Origin: Qipengyuania citrea
Lineage (GTDB): Bacteria > Pseudomonadota > Alphaproteobacteria > Sphingomonadales > Sphingomonadaceae
Length of the DNA: 64,000 nucleotides
Assembly: GCF_009828015.1 (NCBI RefSeq)
Contig: NZ_WTYG01000002.1
Coordinates: forward strand, 639,360-703,359
Direction of reading: 5' to 3'
Both the position numbers and the translations under genes were made by a program. The notes beneath the pieces are model-generated. The model did no database searches. It saw nothing but the letters and a program-made list of their open reading frames with translations, and was not told the DNA's origin. Positions 37,326-47,198 of this stretch are shown piece by piece (position 1 is the stretch's first letter; every line of letters starts with the position of its first letter).

Positions 37326-38321
37326 ATGCCTGATTTGACCCGCCGCACCCTGCTTGCCGGAGCCGCCGCCACCGGAGCGCTTGCCGCCACTGCCGTCCGG
37401 GCGCAGGACGACAAGCTGATCCCCGCGCCCGACCTGACGGGCAAGGCGATCCTCATCACCGGTTGCTCATCGGGCTTCGGGCGCCTCGCCGCCGAACATT
37501 TCGCCCGCGCCGGAGCGACTGTCTTCGCCACCATGCGCAACACGCCGCGGCCCGAGGCCGAAGAGCTGATGCAGCTGGCGCGCCACGAATCGCTCGATAT
37601 CCGCGTACTGCGGCTCGACGTGCTGCTCGATCACGAGGTCAGCGAAGCCGTCGCCAGCGCCGAGCGCGAAATCGGGCGCGGGCTCGACGTGCTGGTCAAC
37701 AATGCCGGGATCGGCATCACCGGCCCGGTCGAAGTCCAGGACATGGAAGCGACCAAGCTCGCCTTCGACACCAATGTGCTCGGCTACCACCGGCTGGCCC
37801 GCGCGGTGCTGCCCGGAATGCGCGCGCGCAAGCAGGGCCATATCTTCGCCGTGTCGAGCCAGCTCGGCCGGGTCATGGTACCCTATACCGGACATTATTC
37901 GGCGACCAAGTTCGCCGTCGAGGCGATGTTCGAACAGCTCGCCTACGAACTGGTCCCGCACAATATCGGCGTGACCGTGATCGAGCCGGGTGGCTACCCG
38001 ACGCAGATCTGGGTCAACCGCAACCGCTATTCGCAACAGCTCAAGGACCGCTCCGACCAGACGCATCTGGACGGGTACCCACAGATCGTCGCGGGCATGG
38101 GAACGGCGGACGGTTCGGGCCGCAGCGCCGATCCGATGGATATCCCGCGCGCGATGATGCGGGTGTTGGGCATGGTCCCGGGGAGCCGGCCGGTACGCCT
38201 GCCGGTGAGCGGCGGAGCGATCCCGCAGACCGCGATCAACGAGGTCAGCGCGCAGACGCAGGTCGGGTGGCTGGGCGAAAGCGGCTACGGCCCGCTGATC
38301 AAGGCGGTGCACAACGTCTGA
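37326..38321 (+). CDS. SDR family oxidoreductase with Tat signal
   Basis: A 331-aa classical short-chain dehydrogenase/reductase. A twin-arginine signal (TRRTLLAGAAATGA) precedes the Rossmann domain: TGCSSGFG at about 45-52, NNAG near 127 and catalytic YSATK near 190. A Tat leader suggests export of the folded, cofactor-loaded enzyme to the periplasm, which is unusual for SDRs. The substrate is unknown. The ATG at 37326 follows a GGAAGGGAGA ribosome-binding site. Confidence 0.85.
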   Translation: MPDLTRRTLLAGAAATGALAATAVRAQDDKLIPAPDLTGKAILITGCSSGFGRLAAEHFARAGATVFATMRNTPRPEAEELMQLARHESLDIRVLRLDVLLDHEVSEAVASAEREIGRGLDVLVNNAGIGITGPVEVQDMEATKLAFDTNVLGYHRLARAVLPGMRARKQGHIFAVSSQLGRVMVPYTGHYSATKFAVEAMFEQLAYELVPHNIGVTVIEPGGYPTQIWVNRNRYSQQLKDRSDQTHLDGYPQIVAGMGTADGSGRSADPMDIPRAMMRVLGMVPGSRPVRLPVSGGAIPQTAINEVSAQTQVGWLGESGYGPLIKAVHNV

Positions 38322-38385
38322 CGCTCTGGCTATTCGCGTGCGGCGCGGCTAAGGCGCGCGCCACACACATATACCGGAGTTTCTG

Positions 38386-39486
38386 ATGGGTTTCCGCTGC
38401 GGGATCGTCGGCCTGCCGAATGTCGGCAAGTCCACCCTGTTCAACGCACTGACCGAGACGCAGGCCGCGCAGGCCGCGAACTATCCGTTCTGCACGATCG
38501 AGCCGAATGTCGGCCAGGTCGCGGTGCCGGACGAGCGGCTCGACAAGATTGCCGCGATCGCCAAGTCGGCCAAGATCCTGCCGACGCAGCTGGCCTTCGT
38601 CGATATCGCCGGACTGGTCAAAGGCGCCAGCCAGGGCGAAGGGCTGGGCAACCAGTTCCTCGGCAATATCCGCGAAGTCGATGCGATCGTGCACGTGCTG
38701 CGCTGTTTCGAGGATGACGACATCCAGCACGTCGCCAACAAGGTCGACCCGCTGGCCGATGCCGAAGTGGTCGAGACCGAATTGCTGCTGGCCGATCTCG
38801 AAAGCCTCGAGAAGCGTGTCCCCGCTGCCGCCAAGCGTGCCACCAGCGGCGACAAGGAAGCCAAGCTGATGGCCAGCGTGCTCGGCCAGGCGCTCGAACT
38901 GCTCAGGGACGGCAAGCCTGCACGACTGACCGAACCCAAGGACGAGGAAGAGGCCCGCGTCTTCCAGCAGGCACAGCTGCTGACCGCCAAGCCGGTGCTC
39001 TATGTCTGCAACGTCGCCGAAGAGGACGCCGCCAGCGGCAATGCGCTGTCCGAGCTGGTTTTCGCCAAGGCCAAGACGGAAGGCGCCGAAGCCGTGGTGG
39101 TCTCGGCAGCGATCGAAGCCGAACTGGTCGCGATGCCGGTCGAAGATCGCGGCGAATTCCTCGCCGAACTGGGGCTGGAGGAATCGGGACTGAGCCGGGT
39201 GATCCGCGCCGGCTACAAGCTGCTCGGCCTGCAGACCTTCTTCACCGCCGGTCCGAAGGAAACGCGCGCCTGGACTTTCCCCACCGGGGCCAAGGCACCG
39301 CAGGCCGCGGGCGAGATCCACACTGATTTCGAGCGCGGGTTTATTCGCGCTGAAACAATTGCCTACGATGATTACCTTGCACTGGGCGGAGAAAGCGGTG
39401 CGCGCGAAGCGGGCAAGCTGCGCCAGGAGGGCAAGGAATATCTGGTACAGGACGGGGACGTCCTGCTGTTCAAGTTCAACGTCTGA
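38386..39486 (+). CDS. ychF: Redox-regulated ATPase YchF
   Basis: A 366-aa Obg-family P-loop protein (OLA1/YchF) that prefers ATP over GTP and binds ribosomes. The P-loop is GLPNVGKST at residues 8-16, the G2/G3 region includes NYPFCTIEPN and FVDIAGLVKGAS, and the C-terminal TGS domain carries ARAWTFPTGAKAP and DFERGFIRAETI. It is full-length. A CCGGAG lies upstream of the ATG. It is followed by the phosphodiesterase gene after 10 bp. Confidence 0.95.
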   Translation: MGFRCGIVGLPNVGKSTLFNALTETQAAQAANYPFCTIEPNVGQVAVPDERLDKIAAIAKSAKILPTQLAFVDIAGLVKGASQGEGLGNQFLGNIREVDAIVHVLRCFEDDDIQHVANKVDPLADAEVVETELLLADLESLEKRVPAAAKRATSGDKEAKLMASVLGQALELLRDGKPARLTEPKDEEEARVFQQAQLLTAKPVLYVCNVAEEDAASGNALSELVFAKAKTEGAEAVVVSAAIEAELVAMPVEDRGEFLAELGLEESGLSRVIRAGYKLLGLQTFFTAGPKETRAWTFPTGAKAPQAAGEIHTDFERGFIRAETIAYDDYLALGGESGAREAGKLRQEGKEYLVQDGDVLLFKFNV

Positions 39487-39496
39487 GGTCACTTCC

Positions 39497-40768
39497 ATGA
39501 ACCGGATTGCCGCCGCCCTCGCCCTCGGTCTTGCCAGCGTGCTGGGCGGCTGCGCCGCCTATGCCGATGCGCCAGTCGCCAGCATGGCGGTGGCCCAGCA
39601 GCGCGAACCGGTAACGATCCTGGTATCGATCGACGGCTTCCACCCGGACTATCTCGAACGCGGGCTGACCCCGACGCTCTCGCAGTTGGCCAGCGACGGT
39701 ACGCGCGCGGCGATGCGGCCGTCCTTCCCGACCAAAACCTTCCCCAATCACTGGACGCTGGTGACCGGCCTGGTGCCCGATCATCACGGCATCACCGCCA
39801 ACCGCATGGAAGATGCCGCGCGCCCCGACGATCCCTTCACCATGGCCACAGTCGATCCCTATTGGTGGAGCGAAGCCAAGCCGGTCTGGGTCGAGGCCGA
39901 GGAAGCGGGCATCCGCAGCGCCGCAATGTTCTGGCCCGGCTCGGCCGTGGCCTGGGGCGGCACGGCAGTGCGCTACGGCCCGGTGACCGATGGGACGATG
40001 GCCAGCGACTGGCAGGCCTTCAGCATGCAGGTTTCGAACACCCAGCGCGTCAATTCGGTGCTCGACTGGCTGCGCCGGCCGGCCGAAATCCGCCCCGAAT
40101 TCGTCACGCTCTATTTCGACACGGTCGACAGCGCGGGCCATGGCGCGGGGCCGGCTAGCGAGGAAACCGACGCCGCGCTGCGCGATATCGACCGGCACAT
40201 CGCCAGTCTCGTCGCCGGGCTCGAGACGCTGGGCCAGCCCGCCAACCTGGTGATCGTTTCGGATCACGGCATGGCTGCGACAGGCTCGGACCGGGTCATT
40301 GCGCTGGCCGATATCGTCGATCCGGCGCTCTACCGGCTGGTCGAAGGCGGCGCCTATGCGACCTTCCAGCCCACCGAAGGCAATGCTGCGGCGCTCGAGG
40401 CGGCCCTGCTGCGCGATCACGCGCATATGGAATGCTGGCGCAAGGACGAAATCCCGGCGCGCTTCCAGTACGGCACGCATGATCGCATCCCGCCCTATCT
40501 GTGCCTGCCCGATACCGGCTGGACGATTTCGGCCACGGCGCCGGGCGCACAGTGGAGCGGCGGCAGTCACGGATACGATCCCTTCGCGCCGGAAATGGCA
40601 TCGTTGTTCATTGCCCACGGGCCGGCCTTCCGCAACGGCGTGACGCTGGACGGCTTCCAGAACACCGCGGTCGCGCCGCTGCTGCGCCATCTTGTCGGCT
40701 TGCCGCAGGCAGCGCGCTCGGATGGCGACCTGGCCGATGTCCGCGGTGCTCTCGCCCAGCAAAATTAA
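39497..40768 (+). CDS. Ectonucleotide pyrophosphatase/phosphodiesterase family lipoprotein
   Basis: A 423-aa alkaline-phosphatase superfamily enzyme of the NPP type. The lipobox VLGGC (Cys about 17) predicts a lipoprotein. Catalytic features are LVSIDGFHPDYL (metal Asp), the nucleophile Thr in PTKTFPNH near residue 78, and the metal ligands in VSDHGM near 255. It should hydrolyse phosphodiester or pyrophosphate bonds of nucleotides in the periplasm. The ATG at 39497 lies 10 bp after ychF and is set by the signal peptide. Confidence 0.87.
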   Translation: MNRIAAALALGLASVLGGCAAYADAPVASMAVAQQREPVTILVSIDGFHPDYLERGLTPTLSQLASDGTRAAMRPSFPTKTFPNHWTLVTGLVPDHHGITANRMEDAARPDDPFTMATVDPYWWSEAKPVWVEAEEAGIRSAAMFWPGSAVAWGGTAVRYGPVTDGTMASDWQAFSMQVSNTQRVNSVLDWLRRPAEIRPEFVTLYFDTVDSAGHGAGPASEETDAALRDIDRHIASLVAGLETLGQPANLVIVSDHGMAATGSDRVIALADIVDPALYRLVEGGAYATFQPTEGNAAALEAALLRDHAHMECWRKDEIPARFQYGTHDRIPPYLCLPDTGWTISATAPGAQWSGGSHGYDPFAPEMASLFIAHGPAFRNGVTLDGFQNTAVAPLLRHLVGLPQAARSDGDLADVRGALAQQN

Positions 40769-40777
40769 GCGCCGGGC

Positions 40778-40802
40778 GGAACGAGACCGCCCCCACCCCG
40801 TT
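40778..40802 (+). promoter_or_regulatory. EcfG-type general-stress promoter for the DUF1206 gene
   Basis: GGAAC (40778-40782), a 16-bp spacer, and CGTT (40799-40802) exactly match the alphaproteobacterial EcfG consensus. Transcription from about 40809 would give a leader of roughly 22 nt that keeps the GGGGAGA ribosome-binding site before the GTG at 40832. Confidence 0.6.
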
Positions 40803-40831
40803 GCCAATCAAAGCTCAACGGGGAGACAGAT

Positions 40832-41632
40832 GTGGTCGACAAGTCGGAAACATTCAGCACTTTGGTGCGCGTCGGATATTTCAGCCGCGCCATCCTCTAT
40901 TCGGTGCTCGGCCTGATCGCGCTGACCAGCGCAGGCCGGATCAGCGAAGGCACCAACGGTATTTTCCAGGCGATCCGCGATTTCCCGCTCGGCACCGCCA
41001 TCCTGTGGCTGATGGTGGTGGGATTGCTCGCCTATGCACTTTTCCGCTTCGCCTCGACATTCTTCGATATCGAGAACCACGGGACCGACACCAAGGGTTG
41101 GGCGGTAAGGCTTGGCCATGCGGGTAGCGCAATCGGCCACCTCGCCCTTGCCTATTCGGCCTACAAATTCGCCAGTTCCGGCAGCGACAGCAGCGGTGGC
41201 GGCGCACAGGACGCGGCTTCGGGTGTCCTGTCGATGGAGTTCGGCGGCGTGGTGCTGGGCCTGCTCGGCATCGCCTTCTTCGCAACTGCGATCTTCCAGG
41301 CCAAGAAGGGCGCGACCGGCAGCTTCATGAACCGGATCAGCGGCCGTGCACCCTCGCAGACCCGGATCGTCGGCGGCATCGGCTATATCGCCCGCGCCGT
41401 CGTCTTCCTCGTCATCGGCTGGTCGCTGTTCAAGGCCGGTTTCCTGTCGGGCGGCTCGGATCAGGTCAAGACACTGGGCGATGCCGTGGCGAGCCTTGCG
41501 GGCGAAGGTATCATCTTCACGCTGGTGGCGATCGGCCTGCTGGCCTTCGGGATCTTCAGCCTCGTGCTGGCCCGCTACCGGATCATTCCCGACATGGGTT
41601 CCGACGGCCGGGTCCCGCAGTTCCGGGCGTAG
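40832..41632 (+). CDS. DUF1206 membrane protein
   Basis: A 266-aa inner-membrane protein made of three tandem DUF1206 units of two membrane helices each. The repeated motif is visible as GYFSRAILYSVLGLIAL, GHAGSAIGHLALAYSAY and GYIARAVVFLVIGWSLFKA. The function is unknown. The start is GTG 40832, 6 bp after GGGGAGA; the overlapping ATG at 40830 is out of frame. The upstream EcfG-type promoter suggests stress-induced expression. Confidence 0.85.
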   Translation: MVDKSETFSTLVRVGYFSRAILYSVLGLIALTSAGRISEGTNGIFQAIRDFPLGTAILWLMVVGLLAYALFRFASTFFDIENHGTDTKGWAVRLGHAGSAIGHLALAYSAYKFASSGSDSSGGGAQDAASGVLSMEFGGVVLGLLGIAFFATAIFQAKKGATGSFMNRISGRAPSQTRIVGGIGYIARAVVFLVIGWSLFKAGFLSGGSDQVKTLGDAVASLAGEGIIFTLVAIGLLAFGIFSLVLARYRIIPDMGSDGRVPQFRA

Positions 41633-41656
41633 TTCCACCACCCATCCAACGCATCA

Positions 41657-41686
41657 GGCGCGCGGCTTTAAACCCGCGCGCCTTTT
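41657..41686 (+). terminator. Intrinsic terminator after the DUF1206 gene
   Basis: A 9-bp stem GGCGCGCGG / CCGCGCGCC (41657-41665, 41674-41682) with the loop CTTTAAAC is followed by TTTT, 24 bp beyond the stop codon. Confidence 0.85.
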
Positions 41687-41754
41687 CGCGTTGCAGGGGC
41701 GCGACTGCATTTCCATGTTGCGTCGCTCGCGCGATTGATCCATTGCATTTTGCA

Positions 41755-42213
41755 ATGCAGTTCTACGAAGACATCGCCATCGGGCACAAGCAGGCCTTCG
41801 GGCACTATGAAGTGACGCGTGAAGAGGTGATCGATTTCGCCAGGAAATACGATCCGCAACCCTTCCACCTCGATGACGAAGCCGCGGCGCAAACCCATTT
41901 CGGCCGCATCTCCGCCAGCGGCTGGCACACCTGTGCGATGACCATGTCGATGTTGGTCGCCAATCTCACCAAGCACAAGCAGGCGGGGCTCGGGTCACCC
42001 GGGGTCGACAAGCTGCGCTGGAAGAAGCCGGTCTATCCGGGCGACACGCTGCGCTGCGAAAGCGAAGTGATCGAGAAACGCCGCAGCGCCTCGCGCCCGG
42101 AAATGGGCATCTTCAAGAGCCATCTCACCGTCTTCAACCAGAATGACGAGCCGGTTATGGAAATGGTTTCGAACGGGCTGATCCGCACACGCGACCCGGA
42201 AGGGACCGACTAG
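41755..42213 (+). CDS. MaoC family dehydratase
   Basis: A 152-aa single hot-dog-fold protein of the (R)-specific enoyl-CoA hydratase/MaoC group. The catalytic segment YDPQPFHLDDEAA (Asp and His near residues 31-37) and the GRISASGWHTCAM helix near 50 are intact. It hydrates enoyl-CoA or an acyl thioester; the partner pathway is not evident here. The ATG at 41755 is preferred over a TTG at 41743. It is convergent with the small lipoprotein gene. Confidence 0.88.
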   Translation: MQFYEDIAIGHKQAFGHYEVTREEVIDFARKYDPQPFHLDDEAAAQTHFGRISASGWHTCAMTMSMLVANLTKHKQAGLGSPGVDKLRWKKPVYPGDTLRCESEVIEKRRSASRPEMGIFKSHLTVFNQNDEPVMEMVSNGLIRTRDPEGTD

Positions 42214-42214
42214 C

Positions 42215-42703
42215 TCAGACGCCGCATTGCGCGATGCCCGACTTGCGATAGACCACCTGGTCGTTGGCATTCGAGATCGTCAGCGTGGCGGGAAAATCGC
42301 TGACTTCCGCAGCCACTTCCTCGCCCGCATCCTCGTCGATCTCCAGCGTCATGGAATAGGCCGTCCCGTCATACTTGCTGCGCGCAAGATAGGGCAGTTC
42401 GGCGCTGCCCTTGTCGGCAGCCAGCGTCTGCATTTCGCCATCGCGCAGAAAATGCCCGGTTTCGGCCATGGCCAGCGCCACCGCCGCCACTCCCCCGCCC
42501 GCGGGCGCAAAGCTGCAGCCTGCGCCGTAGAGGTCGTATTCCTCGATCTCGCGATAGCGGATCGCTCCGGGTTCGAGCTGTTCGGGCGGCGGCGTCTGGT
42601 GCGCCTCCACTTCCGCCACGGCGGCAGCCCGCTCTTCCTCGGTCGGCTCGTCCGCACAGGCCGCCAGTCCCAGCGCCAACAGGAGCGGTATGGTAATGCG
42701 CAT
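42215..42703 (-). CDS. Small lipoprotein of unknown function
   Basis: A 162-aa protein with a clear lipoprotein signal, LLALGLAAC (Cys about 17), followed by a Glu-rich linker (EEERAAAVAEVEAHQ). The remaining domain, with GAGCSFAPAGGGVAAVALAM, is not recognized. Two Cys (in GAGC and IAQC) could form a disulfide. The start ATG overlaps the mutL stop by one base (TGATG), so it is coupled to mutL. Confidence 0.7.
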   Translation of the reverse strand: MRITIPLLLALGLAACADEPTEEERAAAVAEVEAHQTPPPEQLEPGAIRYREIEEYDLYGAGCSFAPAGGGVAAVALAMAETGHFLRDGEMQTLAADKGSAELPYLARSKYDGTAYSMTLEIDEDAGEEVAAEVSDFPATLTISNANDQVVYRKSGIAQCGV

Positions 42704-44505
42704 CAATGCCTCCCGAACAGTTTCTCGACGTCTTCCATCGACAGCTTGACCCAGGTCGGCCGGCCGTGGTTGCATTGGCCTGAACGCGGGGTGCGTTCCA
42801 TTTCGCGCAGCAGCGCGTTCATCTCGTCGACCCGCAGCACGCGCCCCGCGCGCACCGAACCGTGGCAGGCCATCGTGGCCAGAACGAGATCGAGCTTTTC
42901 GCCCAGCAGCAGCGCCTCGCCATTGAGCGCCAGATCGTCATCGATATCGCGCAGCAGTTTTTCAGGATCGGTGCGGGCGATGGCGTGCGGCAGACTGCGT
43001 ACGAGCATTGCCCCGGGGCCGAAACGTTCGATCGCAAGCCCGTGTTCGGCCAGCCGGGGTGCAGCTTCCTCGAGCCGGTCGCAGCTGGTTTCGTCGAGCT
43101 CGACCACTTCGGGGATCAGCAGCGCCTGGCTGCGCGCGACCGCTTCTTCGGCGCCCGCAGCCCGCAGGCGTTCGAGCACGAGCCGTTCATGCGCGGCATG
43201 CTGGTCGACCAGCACCAGCCCGTCCCGCGCTTCGGCGACGATATAGGTGTTGGCGACCTGACCGCGGGCAATGCCCAGGGGATAGTCCGCCGCGGACGTA
43301 TCCGCCGGTACCGCTTCCTCGGCCCGGCCACGCGGCTCGGCCATGGTGCCGCCCTCGCCCGCGTGCCAGGCCCGGCCCGGCTCGGCCACGCCGGTGGCAG
43401 GCGCGGACCAGTCGCGCCCTTCGAAGATCGAGCGCAGCGCGGGCGACGGCTCCTCGCGCACGGGTTCCTGCTGCCAGCGCGCCATGGCACCCGCGTCGGG
43501 GCTTTGCGCGCTGCGCTTGTCGCCCGTCGCCAGCGCGCGGCGCAGGCCCGAGACGATGAATCCGCGCACGCCCTGTGCATCGCGGAACCGCACCTCGGTC
43601 TTGGCGGGGTGGACGTTCACGTCGACTTCTTCTGCCGGGAGGTCGAGGAACAGCGCCAGCACCGCGTGGCGATCCCGCGCGAGCATGTCGGCATAGGCGC
43701 CGCGGACTGCACCGGTGAGCAGGCGGTCCTTCACCGGGCGGCCGTTGACGAACAGATACTGGTGGTCGGCCACGCCGCGGTTGTAGGTCGGCAGGCCCGC
43801 GATCCCGGTCAGGCGCATTCCGCCGCGGTCCATGTCGATCGCGACGCCGTTGTCCTTGAGCTCGCGCGCGATCAGCTGCGCGACGCGGTTGGTCAGCCCT
43901 TCCCCGCCCTGCAGCGCGAAGATTCGCCGCTCGCCGTGATCGAAGCTGATCGCCACGTCGGGCCGCGCCATGGCAAGCCGCACGACCACGTCCTTGCAGG
44001 CGGCGTATTCGCTCCGCGCCGTGCGCAGGAACTTGCGCCGCGCGGGGATCTTGCCGAACAGGTTTTCGACCCGCACCCGCGTGCCGGGCGGCAGCGCTGC
44101 GGGGCCTTCGGCGGCAATTTCGCCGTGATCGACCACCCGTTTCCAGCCCTGCTCGGCCCCGGCTGGACGGCTCTCGATCGTGAACCGGGCCACGCTGGCG
44201 ATGCTCGGCAGCGCCTCGCCGCGAAACCCCAGTGTCGCGACCTGTTCGATCGCCTCGTCCGGCAGCTTCGATGTCGCGTGCCGTTCGAGCGCCAACGCCA
44301 TTTCGTCGGGGCTCATCCCGCAGCCGTCGTCGGTCACCTCGAGACTGGTCAGTCCGCCTTCGACCAGCTTCACCGCGATCCGCGTGGCCCCGGCGTCGAT
44401 CGCGTTTTCGACAAGCTCCTTGAGCGCCGAAGACGGCCGTTCGACCACCTCGCCCGCAGCGATGCGGTTGACCAGATTCTCGGGCAGGCGGCGGATTTGC
44501 GGCAT
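42703..44505 (-). CDS. mutL: DNA mismatch repair protein MutL
   Basis: A 600-aa protein linking MutS recognition to strand incision. The GHKL ATPase motifs are ELVENAIDAGATRIAV near residue 32, DDGCGMSPDE near 58 and ATLGFRGEALPSIASV near 92. The transducer domain is followed by a variable linker (about residues 325-400) and a C-terminal dimerization domain. The C-terminal region has VDQHAAHERL; the DQHAxxER motif near residue 430 suggests an endonuclease-type MutL, as in bacteria lacking MutH. Confidence 0.94.
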   Translation of the reverse strand: MPQIRRLPENLVNRIAAGEVVERPSSALKELVENAIDAGATRIAVKLVEGGLTSLEVTDDGCGMSPDEMALALERHATSKLPDEAIEQVATLGFRGEALPSIASVARFTIESRPAGAEQGWKRVVDHGEIAAEGPAALPPGTRVRVENLFGKIPARRKFLRTARSEYAACKDVVVRLAMARPDVAISFDHGERRIFALQGGEGLTNRVAQLIARELKDNGVAIDMDRGGMRLTGIAGLPTYNRGVADHQYLFVNGRPVKDRLLTGAVRGAYADMLARDRHAVLALFLDLPAEEVDVNVHPAKTEVRFRDAQGVRGFIVSGLRRALATGDKRSAQSPDAGAMARWQQEPVREEPSPALRSIFEGRDWSAPATGVAEPGRAWHAGEGGTMAEPRGRAEEAVPADTSAADYPLGIARGQVANTYIVAEARDGLVLVDQHAAHERLVLERLRAAGAEEAVARSQALLIPEVVELDETSCDRLEEAAPRLAEHGLAIERFGPGAMLVRSLPHAIARTDPEKLLRDIDDDLALNGEALLLGEKLDLVLATMACHGSVRAGRVLRVDEMNALLREMERTPRSGQCNHGRPTWVKLSMEDVEKLFGRH

Positions 44506-44612
44506 GGGTAGATCGTTCTAGCGGTGAAGCGCCGCGATTCCGAGGCAATGCGTTCACCTATCCCCCACGGGAATAGCGGAAAATTTTGGCATTCCCGCGA
44601 TAATCTCGCTAA

Positions 44613-45743
<1,131 letters not shown>

Positions 45744-45756
45744 GAAAGGCAGGGGA

Positions 45757-46647
45757 ATGGCGCCGACAGGCTCACGGCGCTCGGGGTATTCTCGCAGGGC
45801 GCAGTACAATCTGTTCACCGGATACGTGATCGCGGGCATCGGCGCGCTGATCGGCGCGATCCTGCTTGCGCTTTCGTTCTTCCAGCCGCAGTTGTTCGGC
45901 GGAGTACGCGGCGCGGCGCAGGGCGGCCTGTCGCCGGCCACCGAAACCGCCGCCACTGTGCGCACCGGATCGAAGAGCGTCTGGGAGAACATCAGCGGCT
46001 ATTACCGCGCGGGTTCGAAGAACGCGCAGCTCAAGCGCGAAATGGAAATAGCGCGTATCCGGCTGCGCGAGGCCGAGGCCGTGAAGCAGGAAAACGTCCG
46101 CCTGAAGGGCCTGCTCGACCTGCACGAGGCCGAGACCAAGCCCGTCGCGGTGGCGCGGCTGGTGGGTTCGTCCGCCTCGAGCACGCGGCGGTTCGCCTAT
46201 CTCGGCGCGGGCAGCGACGATGGCGTCGCGGTCGGAATGCCGGTGCGTTCACCGCGCGGCGTGGTCGGGCGGATCCTCGAAGCGGGCAGTTCCAGTTCGC
46301 GCGTCCTGCTGCTCACCGATACCGAAAGCGTGCTGCCGGTCCGCCGCGCGGGCGATGAAGTGGTCGCTTTCGCCGAAGGCCGCGGCGATGGCTTGCTCCG
46401 CATCAAGCTGATCAACCTCGGTATCAACCCGCTGGAGCCCGGCGACCTGTTCGTCACCAGCGGCGCTGGCGGCTATTACCGGCCGGGTATCGCAGTGGCG
46501 ATCCTGACCGAGACGACCGATGATGGCGGTCTTGCGCGCATTGTCAGCGATCCGGCGGCCGCGGACTACGTCAGCGTGGAACAGATCTACGAACCCGAAG
46601 CGGCGCTGGGCGCGGAAACCCCGATCGAACGCGAGCTGACGGATTGA
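45757..46647 (+). CDS. mreC: Rod shape-determining protein MreC
   Basis: A 296-aa bitopic protein. A cytoplasmic basic start is followed by one membrane helix (IAGIGALIGAILLAL), a periplasmic coiled coil (ELKRE-type, about residues 85-115) and the beta-barrel MreC domain with MPVRSPRGVVGRILEAG near 155 and SGAGGYYRPGIAVA near 235. It activates PBP2-RodA. It lies 13 bp after mreB and overlaps mreD by TGATG. Confidence 0.94.
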   Translation: MAPTGSRRSGYSRRAQYNLFTGYVIAGIGALIGAILLALSFFQPQLFGGVRGAAQGGLSPATETAATVRTGSKSVWENISGYYRAGSKNAQLKREMEIARIRLREAEAVKQENVRLKGLLDLHEAETKPVAVARLVGSSASSTRRFAYLGAGSDDGVAVGMPVRSPRGVVGRILEAGSSSSRVLLLTDTESVLPVRRAGDEVVAFAEGRGDGLLRIKLINLGINPLEPGDLFVTSGAGGYYRPGIAVAILTETTDDGGLARIVSDPAAADYVSVEQIYEPEAALGAETPIERELTD

Positions 46648-47198
46648 TGGAGCGCAACGATCCACGGGCGCGCACCGATGCCTATGGCAGCCGGATAAAC
46701 CGATCGCATTCGAACATGCTGGCCAATGCGATGCCCTGGGCATCGATCATGGTTGCGTCCATCCTGCCGGTATTCCCCATCGCCACCGCGCTGCCGGTGG
46801 TCCCGCCGCTGGGGCTGCTGATGCTGCTGGGGTGGCGGCTGGTACGGCCGGGCCTGTTGCCCGTCTGGGCCGGACTGCCACTGGGCCTGATCGACGATCT
46901 GTTCAGCGGTCAGCCCTTCGGCTTCGCGATGTTCGTCTGGTCGCTGATCATGCTGGCGATCGAAGTGGTCGAGATGCGCTTGCCGTGGCGAGCCTTCTGG
47001 CAGGACTGGTTCACGGCGGGTTTATTGATCGTCGGCTACCTGTTCGCAGGCTGGCTCCTGTCGGGCGCGCAGCCCACCATCCATTCGCTCGTCGCCCTGG
47101 TTCCGCAACTCGTGCTCACCATCCTGCTTTTCCCGATCGCGGCGCGTTTCGTGGCCATGCTCGACCGCTTCCGGCTGACCCGCTGGAGAGCGCTGTAA
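46647..47198 (+). CDS. mreD: Rod shape-determining protein MreD
   Basis: A 183-aa integral membrane protein with about five hydrophobic segments and the family segment PVWAGLPLGLIDDLFSGQPFG (read as two overlapping parts) near residue 70. The ATG at 46647 overlaps the mreC stop by one base and its own TAA overlaps the mrdA ATG, consistent with strict coupling in the rod operon. Confidence 0.9.
   Translation: MERNDPRARTDAYGSRINRSHSNMLANAMPWASIMVASILPVFPIATALPVVPPLGLLMLLGWRLVRPGLLPVWAGLPLGLIDDLFSGQPFGFAMFVWSLIMLAIEVVEMRLPWRAFWQDWFTAGLLIVGYLFAGWLLSGAQPTIHSLVALVPQLVLTILLFPIAARFVAMLDRFRLTRWRAL

Noticed and set aside
40796-40823. Hairpin CCCCGTTG/CAACGGGG that would hide the ribosome-binding site of the DUF1206 gene
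   Set aside because: Its left arm contains the -10 element of the EcfG-type promoter, so it would not be in the transcript from that promoter.
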